A stretch of 64,000 bases of DNA from CAWIUB01 sp963839995. Lineage in GTDB: Bacteria; Actinomycetota; Actinomycetes; Mycobacteriales; Jatrophihabitantaceae. A model generated the notes under the pieces. It did no database searches. It saw nothing but the letters and a program-made list of their open reading frames with translations, and had not been told where the DNA came from. Every line of letters starts with the position of its first letter. Position 1 is the first letter of the stretch. Below are positions 18,490-26,748 of this stretch, piece by piece. Where the stretch lies: positions 1-64,000 of the forward strand of contig CAWIXH010000015.1 in assembly GCA_963839995.1 (NCBI GenBank), in the 5' to 3' direction. The translations under genes were made by a program, and so were the position numbers.

Positions 18490-19030
18490 GATCACCCTCC
18501 CCCAGCGAGTCACCCTAGCTGCGGCGGGCTGGAATCGAAACGGTCTTCCGACCCGGCCCCGCAGGGACATGGAACCGTCCCGCGCAGCCTCCAGCGCGTC
18601 CCGCCCGCTCTGCGTCAGGACGTAGAAGCGCTCTGGATAGAGCTGGGAGAGCGCGTCCTGTGGCACGGACTCCAGCACACGCTGGATGAGCTCAGCCTTT
18701 TGGCGGACACCTTGAGGTCGTGCCAAATCCAGGAATCCGCGGTCCGCGAGCGACGCGAGCACCGACCCTGGGGCGCGTACGCCGTACCGGTACCACCAAA
18801 AGCCCGGGAACTCGTGCTCGGTTGAGTGATACAGGTGGGCGTAGCTCAGCATCAGAATCTCGTGCGGGTACAGCCCCCCCTCGGTCTAACTGGGCCGACC
18901 GTGGTCGCGCCTCGACGGGTACAACATCGGCGCCGGTTTGGATCCCCACCTGCACGGTAATCGGCGGCGCGGCAGCACCAGTCGCGGGCTCGCTTGGCCC
19001 CCGCTGCTTCGCACGATCGAATAGCCCCAC
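18490..19030 (-). pseudogene. Winged-helix-like gene upstream of the HIRAN gene, frameshifted at a G-run
   Basis: The gene starts with GTG at 19030 behind GGGGAGGG and begins VGLFDRAKQRG, like the start of the next gene. After about 50 residues the frame is broken at a run of seven G's (C's on the plus strand, 18874-18880); six would join it to GLYPHEILMLSYAHLYH and then EFPGFWWYRYGVRAPGSVLASLADRGFL. That region looks like a small winged-helix or N-terminal module found with SAP/HIRAN/TPR proteins. The frame then continues without a stop into the HIRAN gene, so either another indel removed the stop or the two were once one protein. A homopolymer sequencing error would explain the first break equally well. 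Confidence 0.55.
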
Positions 19031-19328
19031 GTTCCCTCCCCGTGTTCGGGCATCAACGTGCCGCCGATCGGTATACCTCAGTGTCCAGCTACTTGACAGG
19101 TGCACGCCATCGTGTCGGCAAGCTCGAGCGTGGCTGGCGTACACGGTCAGCTGAACGCGGGCCGGTGCGACTGACGGCAACATGACATGACGAGAGCGGG
19201 TAACCGCAGAGGCGTGCGACGCGACATCCCGCTGCCGTCCGGCCAGCTGCGGGGCTCGGCGGTGATCAGTTAGAACAGCAGCACCTCGTCCTATCCTCGT
19301 GCGGTCCGGTATCTGACGCAGGCTTGTC

Positions 19329-19359
19329 TTGGCACTGCCTATAACGGTATTGTTATCGA
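19329..19359 (+). promoter_or_regulatory. Palindromic operator/promoter of the toxin-antitoxin pair
   Basis: The inverted repeat ATAAC-GGTATT-GTTAT (19341-19356) ends 3 bp before the GTG start of the toxin gene. A possible promoter overlaps it: TTGGCA at 19329 and TGTTAT at 19351, 16 bp apart. No Shine-Dalgarno sequence fits between them, so the mRNA may be leaderless. Binding of the XRE antitoxin to this palindrome (autorepression) would be typical for HigBA operons; that is inference. Confidence 0.55.
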
Positions 19360-19746
19360 GTGCGGTGGGCAGTGGAGTTCCATCCGGCGTGCGGTGCGTG
19401 GGCTGGCCGACTTGATCAGGTAGATGCGGAGGCGTTGCTGGCGGCAGTTCGAGTGTTGCGTGATGCTGGTCCGTCGTTGGGCCGTCCGCTCGTGGACACC
19501 GTGGTGGGTAGCCGGCATCCGAACATGAAGGAACTGCGGCCCGGCTCGACGGGGCGGACCGAGATACGGGTGTTGTTCGCTTTCGACCGGCAACGCAACG
19601 CCATCCTGCTGGTGGGCGGGGACAAGAGCGGCAACTGGCACGGCTGGTACCGGCGCAACGTGCCTATCGCAGACGACCGGTTCGACGAACATCAAGCTGC
19701 GCTCGCCCGGCCGCAGCGCGCAAGAAGGAAAGGAAAGCGCTCGTGA
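19360..19746 (+). CDS. RelE/HigB-type toxin (Gp49 family)
   Basis: A 128-residue protein of the RelE/HigB superfamily, ribosome-dependent mRNA interferases. Recognisable parts are AVEFHPACGAW (strand-helix start), LRDAGPSLGRPLVDTV, the HPNMKELRPGS-TGRTEIRVLFAFD core and RNAILLVGGDKSGNWHGWYRRNVPIAD, followed by a basic tail. Toxin-first gene order and the 4-bp overlap with the XRE gene match HigBA operons. No start closer to a ribosome-binding site is available; GTG lies directly after the palindrome. Confidence 0.85.
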   Translation: MRWAVEFHPACGAWAGRLDQVDAEALLAAVRVLRDAGPSLGRPLVDTVVGSRHPNMKELRPGSTGRTEIRVLFAFDRQRNAILLVGGDKSGNWHGWYRRNVPIADDRFDEHQAALARPQRARRKGKRS

Positions 19747-20216
19747 CCAACATGAAGGCTTGGGAGAAGAAAGTCCTCGCTGCCCCCGGCGCTGCTGAGC
19801 GTGTCGCGCAGGTCGAGGAGGAACTGCGGCTAGCCGCCGGCCTGACCGCACTGCGGGAGCGGGCAGGACTGTCCCAGCGGGAGCTGGCCGAACGGATCGG
19901 GGTGCGTCAACCGCGGATCGCGGCGATCGAACGCTCCCGCAACGTGACCTTCGACGTGCTCGAGCGCTACGTCGGCGCGCTGGGCGGGCAACTCGAGCTG
20001 TCCGTGGTCCGGGGTGGCAAGAAGATCGCACTCATCAGCAGCCACCGCGAGCCGGCACCAGCGAAGAAGACACCTGCGAAGGCGGCGGCGCCGAAGAGCG
20101 GCGCCGCGAAGGCTACGTCGGCAAGGAAGATCCCCGCCAAGACGGCACGCGCGAAGCGGACGACGGCCGCAAAGACAACGTCCGTGAAGCGAACCGCTGG
20201 CAAGAGGAGCGCATAG
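19743..20216 (+). CDS. XRE-family antitoxin with histone-H1-like tail
   Basis: A 157-residue antitoxin partner. An HTH domain spans about residues 35-90 (LRERAGLSQRELAERIGVRQPRIAAIERSRNVTFDVLERYVGALGG). It is followed by about 50 residues of Lys/Ala/Pro/Thr repeats (KKTPAKAAAPKSG, ARKIPAKTARAKRT), as in histone H1 tails and the C-terminal tail of mycobacterial HU. Such a tail is not usual for HigA antitoxins. It may give tight non-specific DNA binding or be a target of modification. The GTG start overlaps the toxin stop (GTGA-type coupling). Confidence 0.85.
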   Translation: MTNMKAWEKKVLAAPGAAERVAQVEEELRLAAGLTALRERAGLSQRELAERIGVRQPRIAAIERSRNVTFDVLERYVGALGGQLELSVVRGGKKIALISSHREPAPAKKTPAKAAAPKSGAAKATSARKIPAKTARAKRTTAAKTTSVKRTAGKRSA

Positions 20217-20231
20217 CCGGCCGGACCGAAG

Positions 20232-20429
20232 TCATGGATCAGCTGCGGGCCCTGCGCGAGCTTCTCGACGACTTCGACGCTCGCCTGACCCGCCTTGAAC
20301 AGGCGACAGCTCAGCGGCGGAGAGCGAGCAAGTCAACGCGATCAGGCGGTCGCGAAGCGCGTCGAGCCTGACCTGCAGTTCTTGAGCCTCCCGCATGAGT
20401 GCGATGCGCTCGTCCGGTGACAGTTGCAT
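20232..20429 (-). CDS. Possible small coiled-coil protein (overlapping ORFs on both strands)
   Basis: The minus-strand frame from 20429 begins MQLSPDERIALMREAQELQV and is helical, then turns into a low-complexity Arg-rich end. The plus strand at 20234-20371 has a 45-residue helical frame (MDQLRALRELLDDFDARLTR). Both cannot easily be real. Neither is recognised and neither has a strong ribosome-binding site. The plus-strand frame could be the last, very small gene of the toxin-antitoxin operon. Confidence 0.3.
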   Translation of the reverse strand: MQLSPDERIALMREAQELQVRLDALRDRLIALTCSLSAAELSPVQGGSGERRSRREARAGPAADP

Positions 20430-20749
20430 TTCGTGTACCTGGCCTTATCCTCGCTGATTCGGTGATCACGAGAATCGCCTGCGCACACCGTGCGCCGCCA
20501 ACAACGCCTACTTGTACAAGCAGCAGTTGTAGATCAAGACCTGATTGACCGACATCGGTCTCGCTGGCATTAGTGGCTGGGCAGCAGACACATGTTGCGC
20601 CGATGGACTCCACAGGTGCAGCGCGATAACGCCGAATATGTCGCTGGGGTGTTCGTGTCAGTCGTGGGATGCGGCTGTTGTTATGTGTGCGCATCTGGCG
20701 AGTGCGAGGTCAGAGGGTCGAGTCCCCCAGTTCGACCGAGGCGCACCCC

Positions 20750-20777
20750 CTCCCTCCCCCTTTGGGAGGGGAGGGAG
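20750..20777. terminator. Strong hairpin downstream of the BNR-repeat gene
   Basis: A perfect 10-bp stem (ctccctcccc at 20750-20759, ggggagggag at 20768-20777) with an 8-nt loop lies 14 bp beyond the stop of the minus-strand gene at 20791. It has no clear U-tract, as is common for actinobacterial terminators. Confidence 0.6.
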
Positions 20778-20790
20778 AGGGCTGTGCGCG

Positions 20791-22413
20791 CTAGCTGGCG
20801 CTGTTGGAGAAGGTGTCGGACCGGCCGGCGGTGGCGATGGGCTGGGACATGTCGAAGAGCGCCTCGAACGTGGTGCCCGACGAGGTAAGACCAGCGTAGT
20901 CGCCGAGGAAGAACCCGCCTGCTTGAGGCGCCGTGAGGTAGTCGAACGAGCCGCTCGTGCTCAGTCTCGTCTCGCCGCCCGCCGCCCAGCCGGCCGGGTT
21001 CGTGCAGTCACTGGTGGCCGAGTGGCAGTGCGCGATGAAGGCGTCGGTCAGTCCCGGCTGCGCCGCGGTGGCGTTCTCCAGGTCGTAGTACAGAAGGCCG
21101 ACCGTCCCGTCCGAGGCGACGTGGATCTGTGGCAGGAAGGCTTGCGTGTTGCCCGGCGACTGGTCGATCCGGATCACCGGGCTCCAGGTCAGTCCGCCAT
21201 CGGTGGACTGCGAGAAGGCGATCTTGGAGGCGCCGGTCGGGCTGAACCGGGCGTCCTGCCAGACCGCGTAGACGTTCCCGTTGACCGGGTTGGCGGCGAA
21301 CTCCGGGAGGAAGTCGCTCGAGCGCACCGGGTGCCCCGTGATCGACACCGACGCGACGTGCTGGGTGTCGATTCCTCTCGCCTCGGACCAGGTGTTGCCA
21401 CCGTCCGTCGAGCGGATCACCGCGGCCGTGAAGGTCGAGCCCTTGCGGCAGTTCGACGGGTGACCGGAGTGATTGACGAGGAAGACGAAGGGGCACTTCC
21501 CGCCCTGGTTGGTGATCAGGCTCATGCCGTCGATCAGCACCCCTTTGGCGGGCCCGGTTGTGGGCACCACGATCTGGTTGCCGATGGTCTGGTCGTTCTG
21601 GCCCGGGTCGAAGATGACCCGGCCCTGGCTCCAGGTCACGCCCTTGTCGGTGGTGCGGGAGAACAGGGTCGGGCCGCGGAAGGCGATGCTGTGAACGAAG
21701 GCGCTCGGGTTGGCGTGTGCGTTCGGGGAAACGAGCTGGTCCCAGACCGCGTAAGCGTTGCTGGCCACCAGCGGGTCGCCGGTCACCGACTCCTTGTCGT
21801 TCAGCACCTGGGTCGACGTGTCCAGCCTGGCTGTGACGGGCGTCTGCCAGTGGCTGCCGCCGTCGGTCGACCGGCTGATGATGATCGAGCTAGCGCCGCC
21901 GAAAGCGGGCCCGTTGGCGTTGAAGGAGTCGCTGATCGAATAGGCCACCGTGCCGTCGGCCGAGAAACTGACCCAGGGATCGGTGGCGCGATCAAAGAAC
22001 CCGGGTGACCCGGCCGGAGCACCCGTGCAGATCGAGAACTGCGGCTGGCCAACGGCCAGCGCCCAGGACGCGCCGCCATCAGTGGACACCGCGTTGCTCA
22101 GGCCGTTGGCGCCGCCATCGTTCCACCGGTCCTGCTGAACACTGCCGATCAGGTGCTGCGGGTTGGTGGGATCGACGGCGATATACGGCTCGACCTCGGC
22201 GTCGGGATAGTTGACGCTGCCCAGAGCGGTGTGCTTGGCGACCAACGCCGCGCACGTTGGGCTTCCGCCGAGCGGATTGTCCGGCACCCGGACCACCGCA
22301 CCCGCGGTCAAGGTGGTGGCCAGTGCGACGGACGAGCCGGCGACAAAGACGATGGCGCCCCCGAAGGGCGGCGCCAGCCACTTGACGAACGGCAGCCTGA
22401 AACTGGATCTCAT
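20791..22413 (-). CDS. Secreted BNR/Asp-box repeat protein (sialidase-like fold)
   Basis: About 540 residues. The N-terminus has a signal sequence: basic MRSSFRLPFVKW, then a hydrophobic stretch (GGAIVFVAGSSVALATTL). At least five Asp boxes of the form S/TxDxGxxW are visible (STDGGASW, STDGGSHW, TTDKGVTW, STDGGNTW, STDGGLTW), the marks of a sialidase-type beta-propeller. The sialidase catalytic Arg triad and FRIP motif are not obvious, so glycosidase activity is not assured. The ATG at 22413 is preferred over the one at 22449 because it puts the signal peptide at the start. Confidence 0.8.
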   Translation of the reverse strand: MRSSFRLPFVKWLAPPFGGAIVFVAGSSVALATTLTAGAVVRVPDNPLGGSPTCAALVAKHTALGSVNYPDAEVEPYIAVDPTNPQHLIGSVQQDRWNDGGANGLSNAVSTDGGASWALAVGQPQFSICTGAPAGSPGFFDRATDPWVSFSADGTVAYSISDSFNANGPAFGGASSIIISRSTDGGSHWQTPVTARLDTSTQVLNDKESVTGDPLVASNAYAVWDQLVSPNAHANPSAFVHSIAFRGPTLFSRTTDKGVTWSQGRVIFDPGQNDQTIGNQIVVPTTGPAKGVLIDGMSLITNQGGKCPFVFLVNHSGHPSNCRKGSTFTAAVIRSTDGGNTWSEARGIDTQHVASVSITGHPVRSSDFLPEFAANPVNGNVYAVWQDARFSPTGASKIAFSQSTDGGLTWSPVIRIDQSPGNTQAFLPQIHVASDGTVGLLYYDLENATAAQPGLTDAFIAHCHSATSDCTNPAGWAAGGETRLSTSGSFDYLTAPQAGGFFLGDYAGLTSSGTTFEALFDMSQPIATAGRSDTFSNSAS

Positions 22414-23203
22414 AGCGTTGATGCCCTCCTCACCGCGGCCGGGCAACACGCCAAGACGGCGCGCCGCCTATGGCGCAAGGTTTACGCCTGAGGCCGGACG
22501 TGGTCAACGCCCCGCTCTCGATCGGGTCGCAGCGGGTCACCGTCCTTCCTACCGCGAGGTCACGCAGGTCGACGCGACGACCATCTCGGACCTCTGTAGG
22601 AGCGTCGCCGCCATCGATACGCCCACCTGGTCGTGCGTGGCTCGGACATCCAACGTCCGATTCGCCGCCGTCGCAGCGTGCACTGACGCTGCGTGCCGTC
22701 GGTGGTCTAACCACTGCCGACATCGAAGCGGCATACGCGGTTTCCGAGGCCACCCATGGCGCAGCGCATCAGCCGAGCCACGAAGTGCGAAGGTTCCTGA
22801 CGGATCATTGCCATTGAGCGGCGGGTCCTCGCAGGAGTTGGTCCCTCGGGTTGGCCGCCCGATCGCCGAATAGGTCGCGACCGCGGCGCGATGGAATTGA
22901 CGACGAGCTTTGTCGCCATGCCGCCCGATATGTCCGCTTATGGCGCGCGCAAAGCTCTGAATCGTCCACAGAACCTCGTTTGGTGACATCCGCGGTGCAG
23001 CCAGCTCGCGGAGCAATCAGCCTGGCTAATGAGCGGGGTCCGAGAAGAGCAGTGACCCGGCCAGACATTCGGGTAAAGGACCCGACGGTCGAGGGTGTCC
23101 TGCGATCACGCCCATCGCGAGCGAACTGCAACCGCGTCGCAGGGGCATTCGAAGCGATCCGAATCATGCTCGGAATTAGGGATCATGGAGATCCTGAAGC
23201 GAG
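22414..23203. other. Intergenic decay region with an ECF-sigma-like remnant
   Basis: No intact gene is seen. Between about 22670 and 22790 on the plus strand the frame ALTLRAVGGLTTADIEAAY, followed one frame over by MAQRISRAT, matches the sigma-4 region of ECF sigma factors of the DUF6596 type (LTLRAVxGLTTxEIARAFLVPEATMAQRISRAK). It is a short, frameshifted scrap. The rest (22820-23203) shows only short biased frames. Confidence 0.4.
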
Positions 23204-23209
23204 GTGAAT

Positions 23210-23539
23210 ATGGAGACGAAAAGGGAGCCGGTCGATGCGACTGAGTTGATGAGCCAGTTTGGTTCGGACCAGCCCCTGCGCACTGTGGTGCTTCCCGATG
23301 GCTGCACCCTGAGGCTGGATATGCTACGAGGGGATCTCATTGTTCGCGGCGAAGAGTTCGCCGATCTCTGTGGGCTGCATCCGGTTGAGTTGCGGCGGCC
23401 AGTCCAACCGACACTGAGATCCCCGCAGGCATCGTCGAGTGAAAGGCAGTCATCCCATGCGATCCGACATCAGACCAGGCGGCGTGCTCCCCGACTACTC
23501 GTTTCCGGATCACACCAACATCGTTCGCACACTCAGTGA
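23210..23539 (+). CDS. Small hypothetical protein, family not recognised
   Basis: About 109 residues starting METKREPVDATELMSQFGSD. The first 65 residues look like a small alpha/beta domain (VVLPDGCTLRLDMLRGDLIV); the rest is low-complexity and overlaps the following redoxin gene by 83 bp, so the real end may have been lost by a frameshift near 23410. Start is the ATG at 23210 after GAGGTGA; a GTG at 23204 is possible. Confidence 0.4.
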   Translation: METKREPVDATELMSQFGSDQPLRTVVLPDGCTLRLDMLRGDLIVRGEEFADLCGLHPVELRRPVQPTLRSPQASSSERQSSHAIRHQTRRRAPRLLVSGSHQHRSHTQ

Positions 23540-24059
23540 ACTCCAAGGTGACGATCCGATGATCCTTACGCTGGCGCGAGGCAATTACTGTCCGAAGGAA
23601 CACCAGCAGCACCTGGAGCTCGCAGCGAACTATCCGAAAATCGCCGTCGCCTATACCCAGGTCGTCACCATCGCCACCGATGACCACCACACCCTGCAGG
23701 AGTTCCGGGGTTCAGTCGGTGCCCAATGGACCTTTCTCTCGGACCCAGCTCGGACGATCCAAAAGGACCTCGACATCCAGGAATACACCGACCCCGAGCA
23801 CGATCCGATGATCCCCCACACGCTGGTGCTCAAGCCTGGACTCCTCATTCACAGCATCTACAACGGCTACTGGTTCTGGGGACGCCCGTCGTTTTACGAT
23901 CTGTGGTCCGACTTGTGCGCTGCGTCGAGCGAGATCCGCCCCGACTGGGACCTGAGCAAACCGGGATTGCGCGAGGCCTGGGATGCAGGCGACTACTCGA
24001 GCTTTCACGGTTGGAACAAACGGGCCGCCAAGTCGATGCCCACATCGTATGAGTCCTAG
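23457..24059 (+). CDS. Redoxin (AhpC/TSA-like, thioredoxin-fold) protein
   Basis: A 200-residue protein with a peroxiredoxin-like fold: GGVLPDYSFPDHTNIVRTLSELQ, then the strand-helix PMILTLARGNYCPKEHQQH, and WTFLSDPARTIQKDLDIQEY. A single Cys sits where peroxiredoxins carry the peroxidatic residue, but the context (GNYCPKEH) differs from the usual PxxxTxxC, so peroxidase activity is uncertain. Start is the ATG at 23457 behind GAAAGG; an in-frame GTG lies at 23439. It precedes the nitronate monooxygenase gene by about 55 bp on the same strand. Confidence 0.7.
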   Translation: MRSDIRPGGVLPDYSFPDHTNIVRTLSELQGDDPMILTLARGNYCPKEHQQHLELAANYPKIAVAYTQVVTIATDDHHTLQEFRGSVGAQWTFLSDPARTIQKDLDIQEYTDPEHDPMIPHTLVLKPGLLIHSIYNGYWFWGRPSFYDLWSDLCAASSEIRPDWDLSKPGLREAWDAGDYSSFHGWNKRAAKSMPTSYES

Positions 24060-24113
24060 AAGAATATGGATCTGTCCGTGTTGGGTGGAGGACGGCCTGG
24101 ATCGAAGGGGTAG

Positions 24114-25073
24114 GTGGGAGTAGTGCGAACGCCGGTCTGCGAACTGCTCGGGATTGAGCAACCGATTGTCTTGGCGGCGATGGTGGCGGTGCCCGAACTG
24201 GCGGCAGCGGTCTCGAATGCCGGTGGGCTCGGCATGGTGACGCTGACGTGGTCCGATCCGGCAGGAGACGTGGTTCGCGAGACGGCGGCGCTCACCGATC
24301 GTCCCTTCTGCGGCAACCTGGTTCTCACCTCCGATCAGCACCGTCGCCTCGATGAGGCCCTCGAGGCCGGTTTGCGGATCGTGTCACTGTTTCTGGGAGA
24401 TCCCGCTGGCTACATCGAGCGGGTCCACGATGCGGGCGGACTCGTTCTGTGTACGGTCGGAAGCGCCGAAGAGGCGCGGCGGGCGGTCGGCAGCGGAGTT
24501 GATGTCATCGTGGCGCAGGGTTGGGAGGCTGGGGGGCACGTGGGGGGTCAGATTGCGACGCTCCCCTTGGTGCCCGCCGTCGTGGACGCGGTGGCGCCGG
24601 TGCCAGTGATCGCGGCCGGTGGGATCGGAGACGCTCGCGGCGTGGCCGCCGTCCTCGCCCTGGGCGCTCAGGCGGCGTGGGTAGGTACCCAGTTTCTGCT
24701 TGCCCAGGAGATGCCCATCCACCAGGAGTACCGCACTCGCCTGATCAACGCGGTCGAGACCGACGCGGAGTGGTACCCCGACCTCTACGACGTCGACTGG
24801 CCGGACTCGCCCCACCGCGCCCTCCGCAACTCGACGGCCGAGATGTGGGAGGCCGCGGGCCGGCCGCCTCTGGAGAGTCGGCCCGGAGTGGGCGATGTCA
24901 TCGCACACTTCGCTTCGGGCGAAGCAATCGTCCGCTACGAGCCAGCGCCGCCGATGGATGGCACCACCGGTGACATTGAAGCGCTCTCCATGTGGGCCGG
25001 ACAGAGCGTCGCGCTCGTCAGGCAGCCACGACCAGCGGCGGAAATCGTGGCTGAGCTCGTCTCGCGCTTGTGA
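24114..25073 (+). CDS. Nitronate monooxygenase (2-nitropropane dioxygenase family)
   Basis: A 319-residue FMN-dependent TIM-barrel enzyme that oxidises alkyl nitronates, probably including propionate-3-nitronate. Landmarks are QPIVLAAMVAV at the N-terminus, SNAGGLGMVTL, the family signature AQGWEAGGHVGG (about residues 134-145) and the phosphate-binding AAGGIGDARGVAAVLALGAQAAWVGTQFL. Length fits the family. GTG at 24114 is used; GTG at 24123 is an alternative. Nearby genes (VOC, reductase, DUF3237, SDR) suggest a catabolic cluster, though several members are broken. Confidence 0.88.
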   Translation: MGVVRTPVCELLGIEQPIVLAAMVAVPELAAAVSNAGGLGMVTLTWSDPAGDVVRETAALTDRPFCGNLVLTSDQHRRLDEALEAGLRIVSLFLGDPAGYIERVHDAGGLVLCTVGSAEEARRAVGSGVDVIVAQGWEAGGHVGGQIATLPLVPAVVDAVAPVPVIAAGGIGDARGVAAVLALGAQAAWVGTQFLLAQEMPIHQEYRTRLINAVETDAEWYPDLYDVDWPDSPHRALRNSTAEMWEAAGRPPLESRPGVGDVIAHFASGEAIVRYEPAPPMDGTTGDIEALSMWAGQSVALVRQPRPAAEIVAELVSRL

Positions 25074-25113
25074 GCCGAGCCGGCCTGCCGGCGACGGCGA
25101 CGATCAGAGACTC

Positions 25114-25133
25114 AGAGAGAGAGAGAGAGAGAG
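25114..25133. repeat. (AG)10 dinucleotide microsatellite
   Basis: Twenty bases of uninterrupted AG repeat lie about 40 bp after the nitronate monooxygenase stop. Such a pure dinucleotide tract is rare in high-GC genomes and prone to slippage. It lies between a gene end and the GrpB-like remnant, not in a coding frame. Confidence 0.95.
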
Positions 25134-25202
25134 TCGTCATCGATCGTCCACTTGAATTCTCTATCAAGTTCCCAGAGCGTTGCCGCCTTTGAAGTACCGA
25201 CG

Positions 25203-25600
25203 TATCTGCGCAGTTGTCAAACAAAACCCGGGCCCTCAGGCGCTTCAGACCCAGCGGCTGGGACGTGATCCCGGAGGTTCCATGGCGTGGTCCTTTGCTC
25301 GAGTCCCAAGCCAGCGAGCGCCGGAACGATTCGCTCGGTGTCCAACTTGGCGACCACGACCTGGACGTCGATGACGTCCTCGGCCCGGATTCCGGGCACA
25401 GACGTCGAGGCGATGTGGTCAATCCCCAGGGCGACACGGTCTAGGAGTTGTCCCCAGAGCTTGAGCGACCTCTTGAAAGTCAGCGACCCACTCTGGCCCC
25501 CAGTCACAGAGAATCGCCTCCTTCTCGAGTTCACTCTCGGAGTCTTGCTCAGGCGGGCGAACGACCTCCGACCACAGCGCCATCCCGGCAAGGTCTCGGC
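25203..25600 (-). pseudogene. GrpB-family (UPF0157) remnant, frameshifted
   Basis: Two frames together give a GrpB-like protein: KEAILCDWGPEWVADFQEVAQAL (N-terminal part, about 25600-25480), then in another frame LLDRVALGIDHIASTSVPGI and DVIDVQVVVAKLDTERIVPALAGLGL (the HIGSTSVPGL-KPVIDI core of the nucleotidyltransferase-like family). The frames differ by one base near 25465. The C-terminal third is missing or unrecognisable. Confidence 0.65.
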
Positions 25601-25808
25601 CATAGTGACCCGGGGTCACACCGTCCCCGAACGCTGCCGGCTACGGGGGAGCACTCCGACGCCTTCGGCCTAGGTGCAGGAACCGGCGTCGGAGGGCAAG
25701 ATTGTGTATGGCTCGAACTCGGATAAGCATGCGCGCGACGAACTACAAATCGCCCATGCAGGCGCAGATGGCACGGCTATGACCGTGGAAGAGCATGGGA
25801 GGTAGCAG

Positions 25809-26720
25809 ATGGCCGAGGTCCCACCGCCCCAAGAGGAAATCCTGCTCACACACTTCATCGTGTCGGACGACGTCGAGCGCTCTCGGCGCTTCTACACCGA
25901 AGTCCTTGGGGGTCGGGTCGCCTTCTCCAGCCCCGGAGGGCCGACCAACGTCGCACTGTCCAATAGTTGGATCGTCATCAATGCCGGCGGAGGCCCGACT
26001 GACGACAAGCCGGAGGTCACCCTGGAGACGCCCGGCGACCCAAATCGGGTGAGCAGCTTCGTCAACATCCGGGTCAAGGACATGGAGACGGTGTACTCCG
26101 AATGGAGCGCGCGGGGTGCTCAGTTCCTGACGCCCCCGAAGCAGCACCAGTACGAGATCCGTTGCTACATCCGTGATCCCGATGGTCACCTGATCGAAGT
26201 GGGGCAGACCACCGACCCGCAGGGGGACTGGGTGCCCGATCACTGGCCGTCGAGTACGCCCGCCGACGAGCTCCCAACGCCCCCAGAGGGAATCGTGCTG
26301 GCCCACTTCATCGTGTCGGACGATGTAGAGCGCTCTCGCGGCTTCTATACCGATGTGCTCGGGGGTAGGGATGCGTTCTCCGGACCCGGGGGGCTCACGT
26401 ATGTCCAATTGTCGAACAGTTGGATCATCATCAACGTCGGCGGAAGGCCGACCGACGACAAGCCGGAGGTCACCCTTGAGACGCCCGCCGATCCCAACCG
26501 GGTCAGCAGTTTCCTCAATATACGAGTGACGGACATGCACGCTGTGTACACCGAATGGAGCGCGCGCGGTGCGGAATTCCTGACGCCACCGAAGCAGCAC
26601 CAGTACGAAATCCGTTGTTATATCCGCGATCCCGATGGTCATCTGATCGAAGTGGGACAAACGACCGACCCGGGGGGAGATTGGTTCCCCGATCAATGGC
26701 CATCGAGCAAGTCGGAGTGA
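25809..26720 (+). CDS. Double VOC-domain (glyoxalase-like) protein from internal duplication
   Basis: A 303-residue protein consisting of two nearly identical vicinal-oxygen-chelate domains (about residues 10-145 and 160-297). Each has HFIVSDDVERSR-FYT-VLGG, the shared block SNSWI(V/I)IN, the block KQHQYEIRCYIRDPDGHLIEVGQTTD and a GDW(V/F)PD(H/Q)WPSS end. Metal ligands His (start) and Glu (HLIEVG) are kept in both halves. VOC proteins usually work as dimers of two such modules, so the fusion would make a covalent pseudo-dimer. The two halves are far more alike than usual for fused VOC domains, so the duplication is recent. Substrate unknown. Confidence 0.85.
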   Translation: MAEVPPPQEEILLTHFIVSDDVERSRRFYTEVLGGRVAFSSPGGPTNVALSNSWIVINAGGGPTDDKPEVTLETPGDPNRVSSFVNIRVKDMETVYSEWSARGAQFLTPPKQHQYEIRCYIRDPDGHLIEVGQTTDPQGDWVPDHWPSSTPADELPTPPEGIVLAHFIVSDDVERSRGFYTDVLGGRDAFSGPGGLTYVQLSNSWIIINVGGRPTDDKPEVTLETPADPNRVSSFLNIRVTDMHAVYTEWSARGAEFLTPPKQHQYEIRCYIRDPDGHLIEVGQTTDPGGDWFPDQWPSSKSE

Positions 26721-26748
26721 GCTTCCTGACGGGGCGGAGGTCTCCATC

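Noticed and set aside
20700..20740. tRNA-like 3' half (gaggtcagagggtcgagtcc)
   Set aside because: It resembles a variable loop plus T-arm, but one T of the TTC loop is missing, no anticodon or acceptor stem could be built upstream, and no CCA-side pairing exists.
25084..25140. CRISPR-like repetition near the AG tract
   Set aside because: It is a simple dinucleotide microsatellite; no spaced repeats were found here or elsewhere in the window.
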